Source: Candidatus Omnitrophota bacterium (GTDB lineage: Bacteria; Omnitrophota; Koll11; Pluralincolimonadales; Pluralincolimonadaceae). Taken from it: a stretch of 6,044 nt of DNA. How positions within the stretch are numbered: the first letter of the stretch is position 1; each line of letters begins with the position of its first letter. The notes beneath the pieces were generated by a model, which had not been told where the DNA came from, ran no database searches, and was given only the letters and a program-made list of their open reading frames with translations. The stretch covers positions 1 to 6,044 of the forward strand of contig JAKLIT010000082.1 in the NCBI GenBank assembly GCA_022709465.1. The letters are read 5' to 3'. Positions 1 to 4,981 of the stretch are shown here, piece by piece. Made by a program: the position numbers and the translations under genes.

Positions 1-1
1 C

Positions 2-217
2 TTCCAGGAAGAGAAGGCGTTCAAGCGGCGCATTGCCGCTCTGCTGAATGACCTTAGGAACGAGCCCCCGATGGAGAAGGGAATACCGGTGCAGGTGGCC
101 GGGGACCCCGAGAAGAAGAACGTTTCGGTAAGGGAAAAAGAAGGCATCCCGATGTCCGCGCAGGAGGCTGAGGCCTTCAAGGGATTGTCCGCCGAATACG
201 GGGTGGAGTTCATATAG
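2..217 (+). CDS. 3' end of an unrecognised protein (partial)
   Basis: The reading frame is open from the left edge and ends at TAG (215-217), giving the last 71 residues of a protein whose start is outside the window. The fragment is charged and soluble-looking. It begins with a helical, Lys/Arg/Glu-rich stretch (FQEEKAFKRRIAALLNDL) and ends ...GVEFI. I see no membrane segment, cysteine motif or catalytic signature, and I do not recognise the family. Its stop codon shares its last base with the GTG start of the radical SAM gene (ATAGTG), so it is very likely the preceding cistron of the same operon. That makes a role in the same surface-glycan pathway plausible, but this rests on context only. 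Its base composition resembles the downstream genes, so there is no sign of a transfer boundary. Confidence 0.7.
   Translation, partial: FQEEKAFKRRIAALLNDLRNEPPMEKGIPVQVAGDPEKKNVSVREKEGIPMSAQEAEAFKGLSAEYGVEFI
205..208 (+). promoter_or_regulatory. Ribosome binding site supporting the GTG start at 217
   Basis: GGAG lies inside the end of the upstream coding region, 8 nt before GTG 217. Together with the one-base overlap with the upstream TAG, it favours GTG 217 over the in-frame ATG at 292 (Met26). Starting at Met26 would remove the first beta strand of the cobalamin-binding fold. Confidence 0.5.
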
Positions 218-1860
218 TGGGAAGGGTGGATCTCGTCATAATAGTCCCTCCGGCGGGGGTAAGCAATACGGTGTATCCTCCGTACGGCGCGATGTATATC
301 GCTGCCGCGGCCGGAAAGGCGGGGCTCGAATCCCGGATAATAAATGTCGACACTGACAGGATATCTAATGAAGAGGTCATAGGACGGCTTAAGGCGCTTG
401 AGCCCGGGTATATAGGTATAAGCGGCATTGTCGCGCCTTCGTATAAATACATCAAAGGCCTCAGCGCGGATATTAAGTCGGCGATGCCGGAGAGTATACA
501 GATACTTGGCGGGGGGTTATCGAGCGCGGCGGAGACGGTCCTCAGGAACATGCCGGTGGATTATGTCATCGCGGGCGAGGGTGACAAGGCGATAACGGAA
601 CTCATCAGCCGCCTGCGGGAAGGGAAGGCGCCCTCGGATGTCACCGGGCTTTATTACAGGGAGGGCGATAGATGCGTATTCACGGGCGCGAGGAAGCTCA
701 TAGCGAACATAGATGAATTGCCTTATCCCGCGTTCGATCTCGTCGATATGGCCAGGTATATGCCCGACGGGAAGGAATTCATAGGGTATTTCATCCAGGA
801 TATAAAGGACGCAAGGATAACCGACCCGAAGCGCAAGGGCGGAATGGTGACGATACCGACGGGCAGAGGATGTTTCGGGAAGTGTTCGTTCTGTTTCAGG
901 GCATACCCGGGGCTCAGGACGCATTCCATGAAGTATGTATTCGACCTGATAGAGCACTGCATGGAAAAATTCGGCACGAGCTACTTTTCTTTCGGGGATG
1001 AGTGCTTTGCGCCGAACAAGGAGCATAACCGGAGATTCATCGAGGAATACAGGAGAAGGAAGCTCGACCTTGTCTTCAGGATACTCGGCATGCGGGTTGA
1101 TACGGTAGACAGGGATATATTGCGCGATTATAAGGATATAGGATGCTGGATGATCGAATACGGTTTCGAGGCCGGCAACCAGAGGATGCTCAATATCATC
1201 GACAAGAGGGTAACCGTGGAGCAGAACAGGCAGGTCGCTCTCTGGACGAAGGAGGCCGGCATATATACGTCGCCGACGCTTGTCCTTGCGATGCCGGGCG
1301 AGACAGACAGGACCGTAAACGAATCCATCAGTTTCCTTAAATCGCTGGGCCTCGGTTATAAGCAATACCAATGGTCGTACGCGCTTCCTATACCCGGTTC
1401 ACCGCTCTACGATTTCGCTAAGCTGTCCGGCGCTATCAGGGACGAGGACGAATACCTCGTTTCGCTCGACGGCAAAGTCGCGGGGGCGGGGGTATTCCAT
1501 GTCAACCTCACAGATGAGCAGGACTCAACGGTCGCGGGATGGGCGGACAGGATAAAGGAGGAGGTCGACTCGGATTATTTCAGGAGGGTATACAGGTTTA
1601 AGGCCGTTGCCGCCGTAGCCCGACTCTTCAAGAAAATCTGCCTGCATATAAGAAGGAAGGACCTTTTGGAAGTGGCCATAGGAAAGCTAATGCGCATGAA
1701 ACGCGAAGGCCAGGCCGGCCCGGCGGCTCCTGCAGCGGTATCGGCGAGGTTCAGGAAGAAGGGCGATATCGTATTTGAAGACCTGATAAAGGGCATGAAT
1801 GATACGGCTATCAACAGGGAGATGGCCCTGAAGAATATCAATACGAGGCTGGCGTCGTGA
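217..1860 (+). CDS. B12-binding-domain radical SAM enzyme
   Basis: A 547-residue protein with the architecture of cobalamin-dependent radical SAM enzymes. Residues about 4-135 form a Rossmann-like B12-binding domain: the PPYGAMYIAAAA segment, GGG at 98-100, and a VDYVIAGEGD segment with GEG at 120-122. No DxHxxG motif is present, which is usual for this class, where the corrin is bound without a protein histidine ligand. Residues about 211-400 form the radical SAM barrel, with the cluster ligands C219, C223 and C226 (CxxxCxxC), the FGDECF strand at 259-264 and GFEAG at 316-320. The tail after about 430 is basic, with an Ala/Pro-rich linker near 498-510 and no recognisable domain. Such enzymes catalyse methylation of unactivated carbon or phosphorus, ring formation or other radical chemistry, and the substrate cannot be read from sequence. 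Placement in a glycan cluster, directly before a methyltransferase, suggests tailoring of a sugar or lipid (inference). It is cytosolic. The GTG start overlaps the upstream stop, and its own stop overlaps the next gene's GTG. Confidence 0.92.
   Translation: MGRVDLVIIVPPAGVSNTVYPPYGAMYIAAAAGKAGLESRIINVDTDRISNEEVIGRLKALEPGYIGISGIVAPSYKYIKGLSADIKSAMPESIQILGGGLSSAAETVLRNMPVDYVIAGEGDKAITELISRLREGKAPSDVTGLYYREGDRCVFTGARKLIANIDELPYPAFDLVDMARYMPDGKEFIGYFIQDIKDARITDPKRKGGMVTIPTGRGCFGKCSFCFRAYPGLRTHSMKYVFDLIEHCMEKFGTSYFSFGDECFAPNKEHNRRFIEEYRRRKLDLVFRILGMRVDTVDRDILRDYKDIGCWMIEYGFEAGNQRMLNIIDKRVTVEQNRQVALWTKEAGIYTSPTLVLAMPGETDRTVNESISFLKSLGLGYKQYQWSYALPIPGSPLYDFAKLSGAIRDEDEYLVSLDGKVAGAGVFHVNLTDEQDSTVAGWADRIKEEVDSDYFRRVYRFKAVAAVARLFKKICLHIRRKDLLEVAIGKLMRMKREGQAGPAAPAAVSARFRKKGDIVFEDLIKGMNDTAINREMALKNINTRLAS
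1845..1848 (+). promoter_or_regulatory. Ribosome binding site for the GTG start at 1857
   Basis: GAGG lies 8 nt before GTG 1857, inside the radical SAM gene. The start and the preceding stop share the four bases GTGA (1857-1860), a classic translational-coupling arrangement, which supports this non-ATG start. Confidence 0.5.
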
Positions 1861-2903
1861 TAAAGGAAGCGCTGCTCGGCGCGGATTACAGGTTCGACGG
1901 GACGCTGCCGCATTTGCCGTTGAGCGGCCATCAGAAGGACGCGAGGGAGCTCTTCCTTAATGATATACACGCGAAAGGCAAATACATAGAGGTCTCAAGA
2001 TGCCCATTCTGCGGGGCGGCGGACCTCACGAAGGTATCGGAGAGGGACTCGAGGGGACTGCCGTGCGAAGTGGCGGTATGCGACGCCTGCGGCGGATGCT
2101 TCAAGAGCAGGATACTCGACGATGAGGCGAACAGGTACCTGTACGAGAAGATATCATATATGTTAAGGGGCAAGGACCGCTCACCCGGGGCGGTTGAAGC
2201 GCTCTTCAGGAGAAGGGTAAAGGAATTCGCTTATCCGAGATACGGGTTTATAAGGCATTTTGCCGAATTGGAGCAGGACACGGACCTTATTGCCGAGTTC
2301 GGCTGCGGCGACGGGGCAAACCTGGTGCCGTGGAGGGAAGACGGGTTCAGCGTGATAGGGATAGAGTTTGACGGAGGGATGGTTGAGTTCGGCAGGAGCA
2401 AGGGCCTCGATCTAGTGCATGGCGATTTCATGACGCACGACCTCGTAGGCGCGAGGCCTAAGCTTGTCATCCTTTCGCACCTGCTCGAGCATGTGACGGA
2501 CATGAACGCGGTCTTAAACCGCATTCATTCAGTGCTCGACCCATACGGATACCTGTTCATAGAAGTGCCGGGAGTCAGGGGCCAGGGCCTCGGAAGGCCG
2601 TTATCCTCGTTCGACGTGGAGCACAATTACTATTTTGACCTCGAAAGCCTCTCGTCGGCGCTCAGGAAGAACAGGTTCTCGGTGGCTTACGGCGACGAAT
2701 ATATAAGGGTGATATGCAGGCCGGCAGGTGCGCCGGTAGCGGAACCGCGGAACAGGAAAGCCGGCGCGCGCAGGATCCTGGAACTTTTCAGGGAAGAAGA
2801 ATCGGGAAGTATAAGGGCAAAGGCCATGAACAGGCTGACCGGCGCGTATTTCAGCGCGTATTATTCGATATTATCGTCAGGAGTCGGACATGGTAAAGCG
2901 TAA
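1857..2903 (+). CDS. Zinc-ribbon class I SAM-dependent methyltransferase
   Basis: A 348-residue protein with two parts. An N-terminal zinc ribbon has C49-x2-C52 (CPFCG) and C75-x2-C78 (CDACGGC), with a further Cys at 81. A class I methyltransferase domain follows at about 130-285. Its SAM-binding loop is EFGCGDG (147-153). An acidic residue ends strand 2 in GIEFD (E170/D172). The HLLEHV motif (208-213) is typical of Methyltransf_11/23-type enzymes, followed by DPYGYLFIEVPG. The EHNYYFDLESLSSALRKNRF segment is typical of zinc-ribbon methyltransferases from sugar and polysaccharide clusters. The zinc ribbon resembles that of deoxysugar C-methyltransferases, but the protein is shorter than the roughly 400 residues usual for those, and I see no separate C-terminal domain of that family. 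The acceptor is therefore open: a sugar C or O atom, or a carboxylate. The basic C-terminus (about 290-348) is unassigned. It lies between the B12 radical SAM gene (4-nt overlap) and the cytidylyltransferase gene (14-nt overlap). Confidence 0.87.
   Translation: MIKEALLGADYRFDGTLPHLPLSGHQKDARELFLNDIHAKGKYIEVSRCPFCGAADLTKVSERDSRGLPCEVAVCDACGGCFKSRILDDEANRYLYEKISYMLRGKDRSPGAVEALFRRRVKEFAYPRYGFIRHFAELEQDTDLIAEFGCGDGANLVPWREDGFSVIGIEFDGGMVEFGRSKGLDLVHGDFMTHDLVGARPKLVILSHLLEHVTDMNAVLNRIHSVLDPYGYLFIEVPGVRGQGLGRPLSSFDVEHNYYFDLESLSSALRKNRFSVAYGDEYIRVICRPAGAPVAEPRNRKAGARRILELFREEESGSIRAKAMNRLTGAYFSAYYSILSSGVGHGKA
2879..2883 (+). promoter_or_regulatory. Strong ribosome binding site for the ATG at 2890
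   Basis: AGGAG sits 6 nt before ATG 2890, inside the end of the methyltransferase gene. It selects ATG 2890 over the in-frame ATG at 2911 (Met8), which has no properly spaced site. Choosing 2890 makes the two genes overlap by 14 nt. Confidence 0.65.
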
Positions 2904-3627
2904 ATGCAGGATGGTAGCGATGATACCCGCGAGGATGGGGAGCACGCGCCTCGCGATGAAGAACCTCGCGCTGATAGGCGGAAAGCCGATGATATATTAC
3001 GCCATAAAGGCCGCGAAGTCGTCGGGAGTGTTTGACAGGGTGGTCGTTAACTCGGAAGATGCCGTATTCTCGAAGATAGCAAAGCGCTACGGCGCGGAAT
3101 TCTACCTGCGCCCTCCGGAGTGGGCGACCTCTACCGCGAAATCGGACCATGTGGTCTATGATTTCATAAAGAATAACCCATGCGATGTGATCGCATGGAT
3201 CAATCCTACATCCCCGCTGCAGACGGCGGATGAAGTCAGGGGCGCCATGGAATATTTCGGGAAAGAGGGCCTCGATTCGATGATAACGGTAAAGGACGAA
3301 CAGGTCCATTGCGTATATAAGGGAAAGCCGGTCAATTTCAGCCTGAAGGAGGTCTTCGCGCAGACCCAGGACCTCGTCCCGGTAAGGCCTTTCGTGTATT
3401 CGGTAATGGCGTGGAGGACGAAGACGTTCGTAAGGGAGTACGAGAAGAACGGCTACGCGTTCTTCTGCGGCAGGACGGGATATTACACGGTAAGCAAACT
3501 TGCGGGGATGATAATCAAGAGGCAGGAGGACCTGATGGCCGCCGACCTCATGTTAAGGTCGATGTCAAAAAAGGGCGGATATAAACTGCGCTACGATAAG
3601 CTTGCCGTAAAGGGCAGGAGAGGATAG
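2890..3627 (+). CDS. Cytidylyltransferase-family protein (NeuA/SpsF/KdsB-like)
   Basis: A 245-residue cytosolic nucleotidyltransferase of the CTP_transf_3 superfamily. Family members join CTP to sugars such as sialic, legionaminic or pseudaminic acid or Kdo. The N-terminal signature is intact: IPARMGSTR at 12-20 followed by K24-N25-L26. The ARMGSTRL part reads like SpsF, the KNL part like NeuA, and GGKPMI like KdsB, so the sugar cannot be assigned. INPTSPLQ at 104-111 matches the nucleotide-pocket motif (consensus LQPTSPLR), and SEDAVF corresponds to the STDSEE region. An unusual point: where characterised NeuA enzymes have a metal-binding DID.EED motif near the C-terminus, this protein reads I208-I-K-R-Q-E-D-L. 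Both canonical aspartates therefore appear replaced (my alignment by eye). The C-terminal 30 residues are basic. A dedicated sugar synthase (NeuB type) is not in the window. The gene is followed after one base by a gene whose C-terminal half has the same fold. Confidence 0.82.
   Translation: MVKRKCRMVAMIPARMGSTRLAMKNLALIGGKPMIYYAIKAAKSSGVFDRVVVNSEDAVFSKIAKRYGAEFYLRPPEWATSTAKSDHVVYDFIKNNPCDVIAWINPTSPLQTADEVRGAMEYFGKEGLDSMITVKDEQVHCVYKGKPVNFSLKEVFAQTQDLVPVRPFVYSVMAWRTKTFVREYEKNGYAFFCGRTGYYTVSKLAGMIIKRQEDLMAADLMLRSMSKKGGYKLRYDKLAVKGRRG
3616..3624 (+). promoter_or_regulatory. Ribosome binding site supporting a TTG start at 3629
   Basis: The purine-rich AGGAGAGGA precedes TTG 3629, with the AGGAG core 8 nt upstream. 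There is no ATG or GTG codon in this frame close enough to keep the first glycosyltransferase strand (ASIIIRTKNE). The TTG is therefore the best start. Confidence 0.6.
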
Positions 3628-3628
3628 C

Positions 3629-4981
3629 TTGGGTAAGCTCGCTTCCATCATTATCAGGACAAAGAACGAAGAGCGCTGGATAACCCAGTGCCTGCACGGC
3701 GTATTCGAGCAGGAGTATAAGGATTACGAAGTGATACTCGTGGATAACGAAAGCGAGGACAAGACGCTCGAGAAGGCCGGCCAATTCAAGCTTGCCAAGG
3801 TCGTGAAGTGCACCGAGTACCTGCCGGGTAAGGCCCTCAATATCGGGATAAGGGAATCGAAGGGTGATTACATCGTATGCCTCTCGGGCCATTGCATACC
3901 CGTGAACGCGAAGTGGCTCGGGAACCTGCTGAAGGGCCTGGATGACCGGAAGGTCGCCGGAGTATACGGCAGGCAGGAGCCGATGAGCTTCACGCCCGAT
4001 TCCGACAAGAGAGACTTAACGCTCGTCTTCGGGCTGGACAGGAAGATCCAGGAGAAGGACAGCTTCTTCCACAATGCCAACAGCGCGATGAGGAAGGAGA
4101 CCTGGCAGAAGTACCCGTTCGATGAGGGGGTCACGAATATCGAGGACAGGGTCTGGGCGAAGAGGGTCCTCGAACAGGGATATAAGATAGTATACGAGCC
4201 GGAAGCGAGCGTGTACCATTACCACGGCATACACCAGAACAGCAACGAACAGCGCTGCGCTAACGTGGTCAAGATAATGGAGAAACTCCATACCGGCTTC
4301 AGCAGGAAGCCGATAGACATGGAGAAGATGAATGTCGCGGCGATAATCCCCGTGAAGGGCGAGGCGAGATATGTGGGGGATGCGCCGTTGCTCGGGTACA
4401 CGATAAAGAGGGCAAAGGAATCGAAGTATATCAATAACGTGATAGTTTCGACAGACAACGAGGAGACCGGGAAACTGGCCAGGAGGCTCGGCGCGAACGT
4501 GCCGTTCATAAGGGACCTCTCGCTGTCTAAGGAGAATATCGACCTCGCGCAGGTCCTGCAGTATACGATGAGGAAGCTTGAGGAGTCGCGCATCCTGCCG
4601 GATATCGTCATGCTGCTTGAGGTTACGTTCCCGTTCAGGCCCGAGGGCCTGCTCGACGACATGATCGCGCGGCTCGCGGAAGGCGGATACGACAGCGTCG
4701 TCGCGGCCAAAAAGGAAAATAAGGCGATATGGCAGCAGAAGGACGGCGTGATATCGCAGATAGAGGAAGGCATAACCCCGAGGCAGTTCAAGGAACCCAC
4801 GTATATAGAATTGAAGGGAGTCGGCTGTGTTACGCATCCGGAGTTCCTGAGGGAGGGCAAACTGCTTGGCGATAAGGTCGGGATCTACGAGCTGGATAAC
4901 CCGTATTCACACCTGGAAGTCAGGAGCGAGGACGACTTTAGGATGGCGGCATCGCTCCTAAAGGAGATGTTCAAGGTATGA
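3629..4981 (+). CDS. GT2 glycosyltransferase fused to a cytidylyltransferase-like domain
   Basis: A 450-residue two-domain protein. Residues 1 to about 225 are a family 2 (GT-A) glycosyltransferase: SIIIRTKNEE at 6-15, and VDNESEDKT at 38-46 with D39 and D44 for the nucleotide. LSGHCIP is at 85-91, where many relatives have a DxD motif. NANSAMRKETW precedes I171-E-D-R-V-W, which holds the likely catalytic acidic pair E172/D173. YEPEASVYHYHG closes the domain. Residues about 234-450 are a cytidylyltransferase-like fold: NVAAIIPVKGEAR at 235-247, VIVSTDNEE at 271-279, LLEVTFPFRPEG in place of LQPTSPLR, and a final E430-V-R-S-E-D-D-F resembling DINTEEDF. The IPARxGSxRxxxKN signature is lost, so this half may not be a normal nucleotidyltransferase. 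The fold assignment is by motif order, not by a search. The likely role is sugar transfer to a surface glycan, with the second domain making, binding or sensing the nucleotide sugar (inference). It has no membrane segment. It uses a TTG start, and its stop overlaps the next ATG (ATGA). Confidence 0.85.
   Translation: MGKLASIIIRTKNEERWITQCLHGVFEQEYKDYEVILVDNESEDKTLEKAGQFKLAKVVKCTEYLPGKALNIGIRESKGDYIVCLSGHCIPVNAKWLGNLLKGLDDRKVAGVYGRQEPMSFTPDSDKRDLTLVFGLDRKIQEKDSFFHNANSAMRKETWQKYPFDEGVTNIEDRVWAKRVLEQGYKIVYEPEASVYHYHGIHQNSNEQRCANVVKIMEKLHTGFSRKPIDMEKMNVAAIIPVKGEARYVGDAPLLGYTIKRAKESKYINNVIVSTDNEETGKLARRLGANVPFIRDLSLSKENIDLAQVLQYTMRKLEESRILPDIVMLLEVTFPFRPEGLLDDMIARLAEGGYDSVVAAKKENKAIWQQKDGVISQIEEGITPRQFKEPTYIELKGVGCVTHPEFLREGKLLGDKVGIYELDNPYSHLEVRSEDDFRMAASLLKEMFKV
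4961..4966 (+). promoter_or_regulatory. Ribosome binding site for the ATG at 4978
   Basis: AAGGAG lies 11 nt before ATG 4978, inside the end of the fused glycosyltransferase gene. The spacing is somewhat long. The four-base ATGA overlap at 4978-4981 suggests re-initiation by coupled ribosomes. Confidence 0.45.

Noticed and set aside
517..1371. Long antisense open frame (284 codons) opposite the radical SAM gene
   Set aside because: It lies fully inside a gene with clear motifs. Its protein is Arg/Pro/His/Leu-rich without any motif, as expected for a reverse-strand shadow of biased codons.
2911..2913. Alternative ATG start for the cytidylyltransferase gene
   Set aside because: It has no properly spaced ribosome binding site, whereas ATG 2890 has AGGAG 6 nt upstream.
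4016..4837. Antisense open frame (273 codons) opposite the GT2 fusion gene, with a second one at 4219-4860
   Set aside because: Two overlapping reverse frames cover the same well-supported gene. Neither shows a domain, and composition is typical of shadows.
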